This document shows positions 47,738-58,176 of a stretch of 64,000 nucleotides of DNA, in pieces. The stretch comes from Campylobacter sp. MIT 21-1684. Lineage in GTDB: Bacteria; Campylobacterota; Campylobacteria; Campylobacterales; Campylobacteraceae. The stretch covers positions 115,943 to 179,942 of the forward strand of contig NZ_JAPHNA010000001.1 of the NCBI RefSeq assembly GCF_026241315.1, read 5' to 3'. The position numbers and the translations under genes are program-made. Position 1 is the stretch's first letter, and each line of letters starts with the position of its first letter. The notes under the pieces were generated by a model. It did no database searches. It saw only the letters and a program-made list of their open reading frames with translations, and was not told the origin of the DNA.

Positions 47738-48618
47738 TGAGGCATCTTCTTACAACCCGAGATTTAAGCAAAGATGAAATTCTTAAACTTTTTGATGATG
47801 CACGAATCTTTTTAGATGAAAAACCAAGAGATATACTTAAAGACAAAAGTATTACAACAATTTTCTTTGAAAATTCTACACGCACACTTTCTTCTTTTGA
47901 AAGCGCAGCAAAACGACTCGGTGCTAAAGTTTTAAGACTTGATATTTCTCAATCAAGTTCAAAGAAAGGAGAAACTCTCTTTGACACTGCAAGTGTTTTA
48001 GACGCAATGAGTCCAAATGCCATCATTGTAAGGCATCGCAGTTCAGGTGTACCTCATATCCTAGCTCAACATATGCACTGTCCTGTTCTTAATGGAGGAG
48101 ATGGAAAACACGCTCACCCAACACAAGCTTTACTTGATCTTTTTACTTTGTATGAGTATTTTCAAGGCAAGGTTGAAGGCAAAAAAATTCTTATAGTAGG
48201 CGATATTAAAAATTCACGTGTAGCAGCTTCAAACATAGAACTTTTAAGTCGTTTTGGGTTTTCTATTACTTTAGTTGCTCCGCCTCATTTTATGCCCAAT
48301 ATTACTCTACCAAAATCGTATTCTTTAAGCGAAAAACTGCTTTCAGAAAGTGATGTTATAATGAGTCTAAGAACACAAAGTGAGAGGCACAATACAATAC
48401 TTTATGCTTCTTTGAAAGACTATGCAAACGATTTTTGCATTAGCACTAAACTTTTAAAAGACAATAAGCCAATTTTACTTCACCCAGGACCCGTTAATCG
48501 CAATATTGACATAAGTGATGAAGTCTTAAATAGCGAAAAAAGTTTTGTTTTGAAACAGGTAAAAAATGGCGTTGCTATACGAATGGCTGTTTTAAAAAAA
48601 TTGATTACAGAAAATTAA
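47737..48618 (+). CDS. pyrB: Aspartate carbamoyltransferase catalytic chain
   Basis: 293 residues: carbamoyl-phosphate loop [32 protein letters not shown], and aspartate-domain HPGPVNRN. It commits carbamoyl phosphate to pyrimidines. No pyrI is adjacent. TAATG coupling with sstT. Confidence 0.96.
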   Translation: MRHLLTTRDLSKDEILKLFDDARIFLDEKPRDILKDKSITTIFFENSTRTLSSFESAAKRLGAKVLRLDISQSSSKKGETLFDTASVLDAMSPNAIIVRHRSSGVPHILAQHMHCPVLNGGDGKHAHPTQALLDLFTLYEYFQGKVEGKKILIVGDIKNSRVAASNIELLSRFGFSITLVAPPHFMPNITLPKSYSLSEKLLSESDVIMSLRTQSERHNTILYASLKDYANDFCISTKLLKDNKPILLHPGPVNRNIDISDEVLNSEKSFVLKQVKNGVAIRMAVLKKLITEN

Positions 48619-48627
48619 GGAGAAGAA

Positions 48628-50346
48628 ATGTTAGAATGGGATTTGAAAATCTTATTTGACAATAAAGAAGAACTTGAAAATTTCACCCAACATAATATAG
48701 AGCAAGCAAAAGAATTTCAAATTCAATTTGAAAACAAACTTATGCATTTAAATCCTGAAGAATTTTTAACCGCCTTACAAAAGTATGAAATTTTAAATCA
48801 AAACTTACAGAAAATAGCTACTTATATCTGCTTAATTTTTTCCAAAGATACGAGTCTTGGTTCTTTTTATGCTGCTTATGAAGAAAAAATGAAAAAGATT
48901 GAAGAAAAACTTCTTTTTTTTGAGCTTGAATTTTGCGAGCTTCCAGAAAAAAAAGCTTTAGAATTAAAAAATTATTGCACAACATATAGTTTTTATCTCG
49001 ATTCTCTATTGAAAAACAAAATTCACAATCTCACTCAAAAAGAAGAAAGAATATTGCTTTATCTTTCAAATACAGGTGCAAATGCTTTTAGTCGCCTGTT
49101 TGATGAAAAAATGAGTATGCTTCAAATACCTTTTGAAGGAAAAAAACTTAGCGAAGAAGAAATACTAAGTAAAATGTACAATGAGGATCGCAAAATCCGC
49201 AAAAAAGCAGCAAAAAGATTCACTAAAAGTCTTAAAAAAAATTCACACTTATTAACTTTTATTTTCAATATGATTAAAACAGAAAGGCAAAATATTTGCT
49301 TCTTAAGAGGATATAAAAACGCTGAAATTTCAAGACATATTAGCAATCAAATTTCACAAAAAAGCGTTGATGCTCTCATCAACACAAGTCAAACAAATTT
49401 CCATCTTGTTTCACAATTTTATAAAAAGAAAAAACAAATTCTAGGCTTTCATAAGTTGAAAGATTATGACCGCTATGCACCAATAGGCAAAGAAACACAA
49501 TTCAGTTTTGAAGAAAGCAAAGAAATTATTCTCAAAGCCTTTGAAAGTTTTTCAGCTGATTTTGCTGCTATTGCTCAAGAAGCTTTTCAAAAAGGTTGGA
49601 TAGACGTCTATCCACAAGAAAAAAAACAAGGTGGAGCCTTTTCTCACCCGGCAACTTCAGACGCCCACCCTTTTATCCTGCTTAATTATACAAATCAAAG
49701 AAGAGATCTTTTCACTCTCGCACACGAACTTGGGCATACTATCCATCAAAAACTTTCATATCAAGTAAGCTTTTTAAATCAAAACACTCCATTAACCACA
49801 GCAGAAAGTGCTTCAGTTTTTGCTGAAATGCTTGTGTTTGATTTCATTAAGAAAGAACTCAAAAAAGACGAATTGCTCACTCTATATGCCGGAAAAATTG
49901 AAGACATTTTTGCCACGTTTTATAGACAAATTACTTTCACTTGTTTTGAAAGACGTATTCATAATTCTAAAGGAGAATTAAGTACAAATGAGATTAATAA
50001 AATCTGGATGGAAGAATCACAAAAAATGTTTGGAGAGAGTGTCAATTTAAGCAAAAATTACGCTTTATGGTGGTCTTATATTCCGCATTTTATTCACTCG
50101 CCTTTTTACTGCTACGCTTATGCCTATGCCCAACTTCTTGTTTTGGCGCTGTATGGACTCTATAAAAGTGGTAGATGTGAAAATTTTAAAGAACTTTACA
50201 CAACAATGCTTAGTCGTGGTGGAAGTGTAAGCCCTAAAGAGCTTGTAGCAATGTTTGGCTTTAATATAGAAGATACAAATTTTTGGAATATAGGCATAAG
50301 TGAAATACAAAAACTCATTGATGAATTTACAAGGTTAAAAATATGA
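48628..50346 (+). CDS. pepF: Oligoendopeptidase F-like M3 metallopeptidase
   Basis: 572 residues with the zinc motif FTLAHELGHTIHQKLS (HExxH plus downstream Glu in TTAESASVFAEMLVF) and the C-terminal SPFYCYAYAYAQLL typical of M3B. It should degrade cytosolic oligopeptides. GGAG precedes the ATG. It overlaps the next gene (ATGA). Confidence 0.93.
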   Translation: MLEWDLKILFDNKEELENFTQHNIEQAKEFQIQFENKLMHLNPEEFLTALQKYEILNQNLQKIATYICLIFSKDTSLGSFYAAYEEKMKKIEEKLLFFELEFCELPEKKALELKNYCTTYSFYLDSLLKNKIHNLTQKEERILLYLSNTGANAFSRLFDEKMSMLQIPFEGKKLSEEEILSKMYNEDRKIRKKAAKRFTKSLKKNSHLLTFIFNMIKTERQNICFLRGYKNAEISRHISNQISQKSVDALINTSQTNFHLVSQFYKKKKQILGFHKLKDYDRYAPIGKETQFSFEESKEIILKAFESFSADFAAIAQEAFQKGWIDVYPQEKKQGGAFSHPATSDAHPFILLNYTNQRRDLFTLAHELGHTIHQKLSYQVSFLNQNTPLTTAESASVFAEMLVFDFIKKELKKDELLTLYAGKIEDIFATFYRQITFTCFERRIHNSKGELSTNEINKIWMEESQKMFGESVNLSKNYALWWSYIPHFIHSPFYCYAYAYAQLLVLALYGLYKSGRCENFKELYTTMLSRGGSVSPKELVAMFGFNIEDTNFWNIGISEIQKLIDEFTRLKI

Positions 50347-50780
50347 TAAAAACAATTTTAAATGATGAATATTTCATCGCTTTAATGCAAAAACATTGCT
50401 ATGAAGTACTCAACAGTCTAATAGAAAATAAACAAGAATTTTCCATAGTTACAAATACAAATTTCGTTGATTTTGATCCTCCTTTACCACCTGATTTAGA
50501 TGTAAAAAAGAATCCTTATACCCTCTTTAGTCTAGCTGGCTATACTTTTGACTCCTTAGAATTACACAAGGATTTTTTACTTTTTCACGCTGGTTTTGGA
50601 CCACAAGATTATGCTTCTTTCGTAAAAGTTGATTTAGGGGCAATTGCTCAAATTCAAATTGAAAATCACGTTTTATTTGTTAATTTTAGCTTATATAAAC
50701 GTAAAGATGAAACAGAAATTCAAAAATCAAAAAACATCTTTTTAAACAACCCTAAAAATAAAGACCTTTTTAAAAAATGA
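50343..50780 (+). CDS. SspB-like small protein, candidate ClpX adaptor (Cj1100-like)
   Basis: 145 residues, annotated only as hypothetical in relatives I recall. The order of features resembles SspB. An N-terminal helix (IKTILNDEYFIALMQKH) is followed by a strand ending FVDFDPPLPPDL (cf. DTxxPGVxLP), then strands YTLFSLAGYTFDSLELHKDF, the turn FHAGFGPQDY (cf. LSFGGxPERL), and VKVDLGAIAQIQIEN (cf. VPFxAIxxF). A charged linker ends in a short basic-hydrophobic tail, DLFKK, where SspB has its ClpX-binding peptide. SspB hands ssrA-tagged proteins to ClpXP. The similarity is by eye only. It is coupled to pepF and the helicase gene. Confidence 0.6.
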   Translation: MIKTILNDEYFIALMQKHCYEVLNSLIENKQEFSIVTNTNFVDFDPPLPPDLDVKKNPYTLFSLAGYTFDSLELHKDFLLFHAGFGPQDYASFVKVDLGAIAQIQIENHVLFVNFSLYKRKDETEIQKSKNIFLNNPKNKDLFKK

Positions 50781-52822
50781 AACTCTTTGAAGGATTAAAC
50801 GAAAATCAAATTCAAGCCGTACAACACATTGATGGGGCTATGCTTATTTTAGCAGGCGCTGGAAGTGGCAAAACAAAAACAATTACCACAAGACTTGCAT
50901 ATTTAATTAAAGAGATAGGCATACCTTATAAAAATACGCTTACACTCACTTTCACCAATAAGGCTGCTGCAGAGATGAAAATGAGGGCTTTAAAACTTAT
51001 GCAAAATGAAGTCAATCCTTTGCTTTGCACTTTTCATAAATTCGGACTTTTCTTTTTAAGAATGCATATAGAAAAGCTTGGACGTAAGAATAATTTTACT
51101 CTCATTGATACAGAAGACAGCAAAAAAATTCTTAAAGATCTTACAAATAGTCAAAAAATAAATCCTTCCATTGCTCTTGACTTTCTTTCTCATTGCAAAA
51201 ACAACTGCAAAAGCGTAGAAGAAATTTTTAACGATACAGAACTTTTAAAAAACCAACACAAAGAATTCAATACAATGCAAGAACTAGCTCTTCTCTATCA
51301 AAAATACCATAATTATCTTTTACAATTTAATTTTGTTGATTTTGATGATTTACTTTTATTACCCTACATGATTCTTGATAAAGAAAATAATTTTGCTTTA
51401 GAACAAAGTAGATTGTATCAGTATATAATGGTCGATGAATATCAAGATACAAATGCTTTACAACACAAAATTCTAAAAAAACTTTGTAGCGAACACGAAA
51501 ACATTTGTGTCGTTGGTGATGATGATCAAAGCATTTACAGCTGGCGTGGGGCAAAGATAGAAAATATCTTGCATTTTCAAAATGAATTTAGCAAAGTCAA
51601 GCTTATTAAATTAGAACAAAACTACCGCTCGGTTGGAGCGATTTTAGAAGTAGCAAATACTCTTATCTCACATAATAAAAAAAGACTTGGAAAAACCTTA
51701 CTTTGCACAAAAGAATATGGTCAAAACATACAATTTTTACAAAATGATGATGAAAAAAATGAAAGCATAAAAATAGCACAGGCTATTAAAAACCATTTAG
51801 CACAAGGTACAAAAGCAAACGAAATAGCTGTTTTGTTTCGAGTGAATGCTCTCTCACGTGCCTTAGAAGAAACCTTAATGAAAGAAAAAATTCCTTACAA
51901 GCTTTTAAGTGGAGTACGTTTCTATGAGAGGCAAGAGATTAAAGATCTTATTTCATATCTGCGATTTTTGCTTAATTCAAATGACGATTTTTCCTTTAAA
52001 CGTATCATTAATCGTCCAAAAAGAGGCTTTGGAGAGGTCAATTTTCAAAAGCTCCAATCATACGCACAAAAAGAAAATATCTCACTTTTCGAAGCACTTT
52101 GCAATCTTGATGGAAGTCATTTCTTCTCTAAAAAAATAGAAAATGAAATTCATCTTTTTATAGAAAATATAAAAATACTAAAAGAATGTGAAAATGTTAA
52201 AGAACTGGTGGATACAATCGAAAGCAAAATAAAACTCAAAGACTTTTATAAAGAACAAGCTGATGGTGAAGACAGATTGCGTAATATTGATGAATTTTAC
52301 GCGAAAATGAAAGAAAGAAGCGATGAATATTTAAGCGATATCTTAAATGAACTTGCACTGTTAAGCGAACAGGATCATTTTGAAGGAGAGTGTATTTATA
52401 TTATGAGTATACACACAAGTAAGGGGCTAGAGTTTGATGATGTTTTCATCATAGGACTTGATGAGGGTTTTTTCCCTCTTTATAGCGAAACAAGTACTCT
52501 GGAAGAAGAAAGAAGACTTGCTTATGTAGCTTTCACAAGAGCAAAAAAATTCCTCTGTCTTAGTTCTGCAAATTCAAGATTCCACAAAGGAACAAGGACA
52601 AGGCTTGATACAAGCAGATTTATAGCCGAAAGCGGTTTAAATAAAAAATCACAAGTAAAAAACCAAAATCAAATATATAAAAAAGGTGATTTAATCAAAC
52701 ATAAGATTTTCGGTATAGGCAGAGTGATAGAAATTTCGACACAAGAAAGTGAGCAACAGCTTGGCATTAGTTTTGGTGGTTTAAACAGGATTATTTCGGC
52801 ATCTTGTGTAGAAAAAATATGA
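50777..52822 (+). CDS. UvrD/Rep/PcrA-type superfamily 1 DNA helicase
   Basis: 681 residues. Motif I LAGAGSGKTKTITTRLAYL, motif II DEYQDTN, motif III GDDDQSIYSWRGA, motif IV LEQNYRS, motif V SIHTSKGLEFDDVFI and motif VI LAYVAFTRAKK. The C-terminal module KGDLIKHKIFGIGRVIEI is the UvrD/PcrA-type Tudor-like tail. It unwinds DNA 3' to 5' in repair or replication restart. Both ends overlap neighbours by 4 bases. Confidence 0.94.
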   Translation: MKLFEGLNENQIQAVQHIDGAMLILAGAGSGKTKTITTRLAYLIKEIGIPYKNTLTLTFTNKAAAEMKMRALKLMQNEVNPLLCTFHKFGLFFLRMHIEKLGRKNNFTLIDTEDSKKILKDLTNSQKINPSIALDFLSHCKNNCKSVEEIFNDTELLKNQHKEFNTMQELALLYQKYHNYLLQFNFVDFDDLLLLPYMILDKENNFALEQSRLYQYIMVDEYQDTNALQHKILKKLCSEHENICVVGDDDQSIYSWRGAKIENILHFQNEFSKVKLIKLEQNYRSVGAILEVANTLISHNKKRLGKTLLCTKEYGQNIQFLQNDDEKNESIKIAQAIKNHLAQGTKANEIAVLFRVNALSRALEETLMKEKIPYKLLSGVRFYERQEIKDLISYLRFLLNSNDDFSFKRIINRPKRGFGEVNFQKLQSYAQKENISLFEALCNLDGSHFFSKKIENEIHLFIENIKILKECENVKELVDTIESKIKLKDFYKEQADGEDRLRNIDEFYAKMKERSDEYLSDILNELALLSEQDHFEGECIYIMSIHTSKGLEFDDVFIIGLDEGFFPLYSETSTLEEERRLAYVAFTRAKKFLCLSSANSRFHKGTRTRLDTSRFIAESGLNKKSQVKNQNQIYKKGDLIKHKIFGIGRVIEISTQESEQQLGISFGGLNRIISASCVEKI

Positions 52823-53634
52823 ATAAACTTTTTGTTGCATATAAACCAACTCAAATAAGCTCTAATGCTTTTTTACAAAAACTTAAGAAAAAATACAAAT
52901 GCGATAAAGCTGGGTATTCTGGAACACTTGATCCTTTTGCAAAAGGAGTTTTAATCATAGCATTTGGACAATTTACAAAGGTTCTACGCTTTTTACAAAA
53001 AAGTCCTAAAACTTACAGAGCCACTTTATGGCTTGGTGCGCATTCTTTAAGTCTTGATGATAAAAATATCATTGCAATTTCAAAACTTCCAACACTTGAT
53101 TGCAAAAAACTTGAACAAATAAAAAATGAGCTTGTTGGGGAGCTTGTATATTTTCCTCCACAATTTAGTGCTAAAAAAATTCAAGGAAGAAGAGCATATG
53201 AACTAGCAAAACGTGGAGAATATGCGGAACTTAAGCCTTGCAAGATGCAAATTTTCAGTTGTGAAATCAGACAATACATTCATCCTTTTTTAAGCCTTGA
53301 ACTGTGTGTAAGCGAAGGTTCTTATATACGCTCTTATTGTGAGCTTTTTGCTTCAAAACTTGGCATTAAAGCGAGTTTGAGCTCTTTAGAGAGATTGAGC
53401 GAAGGACAGTTTCGCTATGAGAATGAAAAAGAACTTAAAATACTTGATTTCCTTGCTATAAAACAAAATTTTATTTACGAAACAACAAAACTTGAAAATG
53501 GTCTAAAACTTGATAAAGCAGATTTTCAAATTCAAACAAATGGAATTTATTTTATTGTAAATACAGATTATTTTAGTATTATTGAAATTAAAAACGCTGA
53601 AGTTTTCTATCTTCTCAATAAAATTAAATTTTAA
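52819..53634 (+). CDS. truB: tRNA pseudouridine-55 synthase
   Basis: 271 residues from the ATG at 52819, which overlaps the helicase stop (ATGA). An ORF extension to 52804 lacks support. Catalytic Asp38 sits in GYSGTLDPFAKGVL; also PQFSAKKIQGRRAYELARRG-like PPQFSAKKIQGRRAYE and SEGSYIRSY. It isomerises U55 in the T-loop of tRNAs. Confidence 0.95.
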   Translation: MNKLFVAYKPTQISSNAFLQKLKKKYKCDKAGYSGTLDPFAKGVLIIAFGQFTKVLRFLQKSPKTYRATLWLGAHSLSLDDKNIIAISKLPTLDCKKLEQIKNELVGELVYFPPQFSAKKIQGRRAYELAKRGEYAELKPCKMQIFSCEIRQYIHPFLSLELCVSEGSYIRSYCELFASKLGIKASLSSLERLSEGQFRYENEKELKILDFLAIKQNFIYETTKLENGLKLDKADFQIQTNGIYFIVNTDYFSIIEIKNAEVFYLLNKIKF

Positions 53635-53699
53635 GAGAAAAAACAAGTATTATTAAATCAAATATAGTAAAATTACCAAAAAAAGAAAGCTAAATAGTA

Positions 53700-53927
53700 A
53701 TGTTAATATTATCAAGAAAAGAAAGCGAAAGCATTATCATAGGTGATGGCATTGAAGTTAAAGTTGTTCAAACAGGAAAGGGTTATGCAAAAATAGGTAT
53801 TGAAGCTCCAAAATCCTTAATGATTCTGCGAAAAGAGCTTATAGCACAAATCACAGACGAAAACCTCCACGCAATAGTGCAAAATGATGTAAAACTTGAA
53901 GACTTAAGCAAAAAAATAATGCAATGA
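53700..53927 (+). CDS. csrA: CsrA post-transcriptional regulator
   Basis: 75 residues: [19 protein letters not shown] at the N-terminus and [15 protein letters not shown], the RNA-binding surface with the conserved Arg. CsrA dimers bind GGA-containing leaders; in Campylobacter it represses flaA translation and is titrated by FliW. A weak Shine-Dalgarno is seen. Its stop overlaps the ispE start (ATGA). The 65-base gap upstream contains only AT-rich sequence. Confidence 0.96.
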   Translation: MLILSRKESESIIIGDGIEVKVVQTGKGYAKIGIEAPKSLMILRKELIAQITDENLHAIVQNDVKLEDLSKKIMQ

Positions 53928-54694
53928 AAGCATATGCCAAAGCAAATATCTTTTTAAAACTTGTAGGCTTAGATAGCCGAAAATACCACTTGATAGAATC
54001 CCGTTTTATCATTTTAGATACATTGTTTGATGAACTTTTGTTAGTTGATGAAAAACATACAGATGGTTTTGAAATTATTAGTGAATTTGATTGTGAAGAT
54101 AATATTATCAAAAAAGCCTATTTTTTACTTTGTAAAAAAGGCTTTCAAAATGAATTAGAAGAACTTTTTCGTCAAAAAAGCCTTAAACTCATCAAACATA
54201 TCCCTGTTTGCGCAGGACTTGGTGGTGGAAGTTCTGACTGTGCTTGTTTTTTACAGATGATGAATACAACTCTTAATCTAAAACTTTCTGCCTCAAATCT
54301 TAGAGAATTTGCAAAAGAATTAGGGAGCGATGTAGCATTCTTTCTGAGTGGTTTTAAGGCTGCAAATGTAAGTGGTTGTGGAGAAATTATAGAAGAGTAT
54401 GAGTATGAAGATCTTGACTTGGATTGGGTCTTTCCAAACATAGTCTGCGAAACAGCCAAAGTGTACAAAGAATTTGATAAAATGCCATTTGATTTTACAA
54501 AAAGTCTTATAGAATCAAAAGAATTGAAAAAATGTTCTTCAAAAGAATTGTTGCATTTTAAAAACACTCAATTAAACGATTTATTTACTCCTTGTGCAAA
54601 TTTTTATCCTAAAATGTCTGTGTATTTAAAACAAGGTTTTTTTCTTAGCGGAAGTGGAAGTGCGGTATTTAAACTAAAGGCTAAAGAATTGTGA
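53924..54694 (+). CDS. ispE: 4-diphosphocytidyl-2-C-methyl-D-erythritol kinase
   Basis: 256 residues of the GHMP kinase family: [13 protein letters not shown] at the N-terminus, phosphate loop [17 protein letters not shown], and C-terminal [11 protein letters not shown]. It phosphorylates CDP-ME in the MEP isoprenoid pathway. Coupled to csrA and smpB by 4-base overlaps. Confidence 0.95.
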   Translation: MKAYAKANIFLKLVGLDSRKYHLIESRFIILDTLFDELLLVDEKHTDGFEIISEFDCEDNIIKKAYFLLCKKGFQNELEELFRQKSLKLIKHIPVCAGLGGGSSDCACFLQMMNTTLNLKLSASNLREFAKELGSDVAFFLSGFKAANVSGCGEIIEEYEYEDLDLDWVFPNIVCETAKVYKEFDKMPFDFTKSLIESKELKKCSSKELLHFKNTQLNDLFTPCANFYPKMSVYLKQGFFLSGSGSAVFKLKAKEL

Positions 54695-55152
54695 AGATTA
54701 TCGCAAAAAATAAAAAAGCTGCATTTGATTATAGTATAATAGAAAAATATGAAGCAGGGATAGTGTTAAAAGGAAGTGAAGTAGTAGCCTTAAGGGCTGG
54801 AAAAGCAAATTTAAAAGATTCTTTTGTACGTATTATTAAAGGAGAGCTCTTTTTGCTTAATGCCCATATTTCATATCTTAGCACAACACATTCTCATTAT
54901 AAACACGATCAAAGAGCTGCAAGAAAGCTTTTAATGCACAGAAAACAAATCGATAAGCTTTTAGGGAAGGTAAGCACTCAAGGCTTTACTTTAATAAGTT
55001 TAAATTTATATTTTAACGCAAGAAACAAAGTAAAAACAACTCTTGCCTTAGCCAAAGGTAAGAATGTACACGACAAACGCGAAGTTTTAAAGAAAAAACA
55101 AGCTGATTTAGAAGCAAGATCAAGTTTAAAAAATTACAACTTTGAAAGGTGA
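54691..55152 (+). CDS. smpB: SmpB, tmRNA-binding protein (GTG start)
   Basis: 153 residues: [20 protein letters not shown], the [19 protein letters not shown] core, and the basic C-terminal tail ([20 protein letters not shown]). It starts at GTG 54691 overlapping the ispE stop (GTGA). SmpB delivers tmRNA to stalled ribosomes so that nascent chains are ssrA-tagged. tmRNA itself is not in this window. Confidence 0.96.
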   Translation: MKIIAKNKKAAFDYSIIEKYEAGIVLKGSEVVALRAGKANLKDSFVRIIKGELFLLNAHISYLSTTHSHYKHDQRAARKLLMHRKQIDKLLGKVSTQGFTLISLNLYFNARNKVKTTLALAKGKNVHDKREVLKKKQADLEARSSLKNYNFER

Positions 55153-55154
55153 TA

Positions 55155-55754
55155 ATGAAAACAAGGTATATAATACTTTTTCTCTTTTTAGGAATTCTCC
55201 TTAGCGGATGTTCAAATGAAAATATACAAAATGATTTTTTATTTAAAGAATACACTCAAGGTGAAAAAATCCTTTTACATAATATTAACGGAGGTTCAAA
55301 AACGCTTATTCGTACAAAAAATGGTTTTATTGTGGAGGGTGAAGAAAAAAAAATACTGATGTTTGATTTTTTTGGAACATTCTGCCAACCTTGTAAAGAA
55401 GAAGCTAGTACCTTAACAAAGCTTTGGAAAAACAATCTTTCTTCTTTAAATATCATAGGATTAACCCATTTTGAAACAGTCAGCGATGAAGAAGTAAAAA
55501 AATTTGCCGATGATTATGGCTCATATTATTTTTTGAGCAATAACGAACAAAATAATAGAATTATTGCTCAAATCTTAAAAGACATAGATTATCAAAATAT
55601 GGAACAATTACCTTTTAAAGTAGTTTTAAAACAAGGTGAATATCAAGTGCTAAGTGATTTTTGGAAAACAAACACTGAAACGAAATACTACTTAGGAAAA
55701 GTTCCTATTAGTGTAATGCAAGAAGATTTAAACCGAATTACTAAGGAAAAATAA
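55155..55754 (+). CDS. TlpA/thioredoxin-like lipoprotein
   Basis: 199 residues from the ATG at 55155 (a GTG two codons upstream overlaps smpB and is less likely). Lipobox LLSGC near residue 17, thioredoxin fold with redox motif FGTFCQPCKEEAS and a cis-Pro region QLPFKVVLKQG. It is membrane-anchored on the periplasmic side and probably reduces or isomerises disulfides, for example in cytochrome c maturation; the substrate is not evident. Cj1106-like. Confidence 0.85.
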   Translation: MKTRYIILFLFLGILLSGCSNENIQNDFLFKEYTQGEKILLHNINGGSKTLIRTKNGFIVEGEEKKILMFDFFGTFCQPCKEEASTLTKLWKNNLSSLNIIGLTHFETVSDEEVKKFADDYGSYYFLSNNEQNNRIIAQILKDIDYQNMEQLPFKVVLKQGEYQVLSDFWKTNTETKYYLGKVPISVMQEDLNRITKEK

Positions 55755-56044
55755 TGCAAAAAATAAAAAGTTTAGACAAATATCAACTCAAAGAGCCTAA
55801 AATGTTTAAGATAATGCTTTTAAATGATGAAGTTACAACTATGGATTTTGTTGTTGAGATTTTAATGAATGTTTTTCACCATAGCTTTGATGATGCAAGT
55901 AAAATAATGCTTGAGGTGCATTGTAATGGAAGTGGAGTTTGTGGTGTTTATACGCAAGAAATCGCTCTCTCAAAACAAAAAAAAGTAGCTGATGCTGCAA
56001 AAATTGCTAATTTTCCTTTACAAACAAGAGTGGAAGAAGAATGA
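55754..56044 (+). CDS. clpS: ClpS N-degron adaptor
   Basis: 96 residues: LLNDEVTTMDFVVEILMNVF (Asn-Asp and Met forming the N-terminal residue pocket) and ASKIMLEVHCNGSGVCGVYT with the His-contact to ClpA. It binds proteins with Leu, Phe, Tyr or Trp N-termini and hands them to ClpAP. The start overlaps the preceding stop by one base, the stop overlaps clpA by four. Confidence 0.95.
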   Translation: MQKIKSLDKYQLKEPKMFKIMLLNDEVTTMDFVVEILMNVFHHSFDDASKIMLEVHCNGSGVCGVYTQEIALSKQKKVADAAKIANFPLQTRVEEE

Positions 56045-58176
56045 AATACCAAGAAGAACTCAAAAGATATTTAGATAATGCAAGACATTTAACTCTTATT
56101 AACAGGCACGAATTTATTACTTGCGAACATTTGCTTTTTGCATTGCTCAAACTTAGTACAGATTTTAAGTTAATTTTTGAAGAATTAGCTGATGGAGAAT
56201 TTGAACTTTTGGAAAATGAACTCAAAAATCATATCGCACAAAAAAATCAGATTCTTAACAAAGAAATAGAACCTATAAATTCTGTTGTTTTAGACGAAAT
56301 TTTACATTCTATCAAAAAAGAAAACCCTAAGGAAAATATTAAAATTATTGATTTTTTAGAAAAACTTTTAAAAGATGAAAGAAGCTATTCAAGCTATCTC
56401 TTACAAAAACACGAACTCAATTCTGAAAAAATAAATGAATATAAACATATCAACATAGCACATAATTTAAGCAATCTCACAAGTGATTTAACACTTCTAG
56501 CCACTCAAGGCAAAATCGATCCTTTAATCGGGAGGACCTTTGAGCTTGAAAGAATGATGCAAATTTTGTCACGACGCAAAAAGAACAATCCTATTTTAGT
56601 TGGTGAAGCTGGAGTTGGCAAAACTGCCATCGTTGAAGGTTTAGCCCTAGCAGTTTCTCAAAAAAAAGTCCCAAAGAATTTACAAAATGCCAAAATTTAT
56701 AGTCTTGATATGGCTGCTATGCTTTCTGGGACAAAATACAGAGGTGAATTTGAAAAAAGAATTAAAGAACTTTTACAAGAACTTACGAAATTACCAAATG
56801 CAATCTTGTTTATCGATGAAATTCACACTATAGTAGGTGCTGGAGCTGCAGGCGAATCGCATACAGATTTTTCAAATCTCCTCAAACCTGCACTCAGCAA
56901 TGGAACACTCAAATGCATAGGAGCAACAACTTACATAGAATATAAAAACACTTTCGATAAAAACAAAGCTCTAAGTCGTCGTTTCGCTAAAATTGCTGTT
57001 GATGAACCAAACAAAGAAGAAGCTTTACAGATTCTTAAAGGGTTAAAAAGCAAATATGAAAATTTCCACGGAATACAGTTTAATGATGAAATACTTGAAA
57101 AATCAGTTGAATGGGGAAAGAAATTTTTTAACGATAAATTTTTGCCTGATTGTGCTATCGATCTCATAGATGAACTCGGCGCTTCATTTGCCCTGAATAC
57201 AAAAAATAAAAAAACGGCAAACTTAAACGACTTAGAAAGAGTATTGGCAAAGATGACTCAAAGTCATACGAACTTCGAATTCAATCAAACAAAAGCCTTA
57301 TCAAACTTAAGTACGAAACTGCAAACGCAAATTTTTGGACAAGATGAAGTGATACAAAGTCTTTGTGCTACTTTGAAACAAAGTTATGCTGGATTTAAAA
57401 ATGCAAATTCGCCACGTGGAGTTTTTCTTTTTACAGGTTCAAGTGGTGTTGGAAAGACAGAGCTTTGCAAGAAGTTAGCCTCTTTTTTAGGTTTGCACTT
57501 GCAACGTTTTGATATGAGTGAGTATGCTGAAAAACACTCTCTAAGCAAACTTATTGGTTCTCCTGCTGGCTATGTGGGCTATGAAGATGGAGGGCTTTTA
57601 AGCAATGGAGTACGAAAAAATCCTTTTTCTGTTGTACTTTTTGATGAAATAGAAAAGGCTCATCCTGATTTAAGTAATACTTTTTTGCAAATTTTTGATA
57701 ATGCAGAACTCACTGACAACAGCGGTTTAAAGGTCGATTTTAAAAATACTATTATTATAATGACTTCAAATTTGGGGTTAAAAGAAAATAATGAACTTGG
57801 ATTTTTAAGCAAAAATGAGGAAAAAAGTCACAGAGCCGTTAAAGATTTTTTTGCACCAGAATTTATCAATCGTATCGATAAAATTTTACATTTTAATGAC
57901 TTAAATGATGCAATACTTGCCAAAATTGTACAAAAAGAACTCAATGAAATTGCAAAAAATTTAAAAAATATCACTTTAATAGCTGATGAAAAAGCAAAAA
58001 TATATCTTGCAAAAAAAGCTTACAAGAAGGAATTTGGAGTGAGATTACTTAAAAGAATTGTCGCTGAAGAAATTGGTGAAAAACTAAGCGATGAAATCCT
58101 TTTTGGCAAACTTAAAAAAGGTGGAAAAGTAAAAATACAGCTTAACAAAAATGGACAAATCGAACTTTTATTCTGA
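56041..58176 (+). CDS. clpA: ClpA ATPase subunit of ClpAP
   Basis: 711 residues. An N-domain with [23 protein letters not shown] module 1 with [17 protein letters not shown] and [14 protein letters not shown], and AAA module 2 with [18 protein letters not shown] and [14 protein letters not shown] ClpP-binding IGL-type loop is expected near [13 protein letters not shown]. It unfolds substrates for ClpP. Overlaps clpS by 4 and aat by 26 bases. Confidence 0.96.
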   Translation: MKYQEELKRYLDNARHLTLINRHEFITCEHLLFALLKLSTDFKLIFEELADGEFELLENELKNHIAQKNQILNKEIEPINSVVLDEILHSIKKENPKENIKIIDFLEKLLKDERSYSSYLLQKHELNSEKINEYKHINIAHNLSNLTSDLTLLATQGKIDPLIGRTFELERMMQILSRRKKNNPILVGEAGVGKTAIVEGLALAVSQKKVPKNLQNAKIYSLDMAAMLSGTKYRGEFEKRIKELLQELTKLPNAILFIDEIHTIVGAGAAGESHTDFSNLLKPALSNGTLKCIGATTYIEYKNTFDKNKALSRRFAKIAVDEPNKEEALQILKGLKSKYENFHGIQFNDEILEKSVEWGKKFFNDKFLPDCAIDLIDELGASFALNTKNKKTANLNDLERVLAKMTQSHTNFEFNQTKALSNLSTKLQTQIFGQDEVIQSLCATLKQSYAGFKNANSPRGVFLFTGSSGVGKTELCKKLASFLGLHLQRFDMSEYAEKHSLSKLIGSPAGYVGYEDGGLLSNGVRKNPFSVVLFDEIEKAHPDLSNTFLQIFDNAELTDNSGLKVDFKNTIIIMTSNLGLKENNELGFLSKNEEKSHRAVKDFFAPEFINRIDKILHFNDLNDAILAKIVQKELNEIAKNLKNITLIADEKAKIYLAKKAYKKEFGVRLLKRIVAEEIGEKLSDEILFGKLKKGGKVKIQLNKNGQIELLF

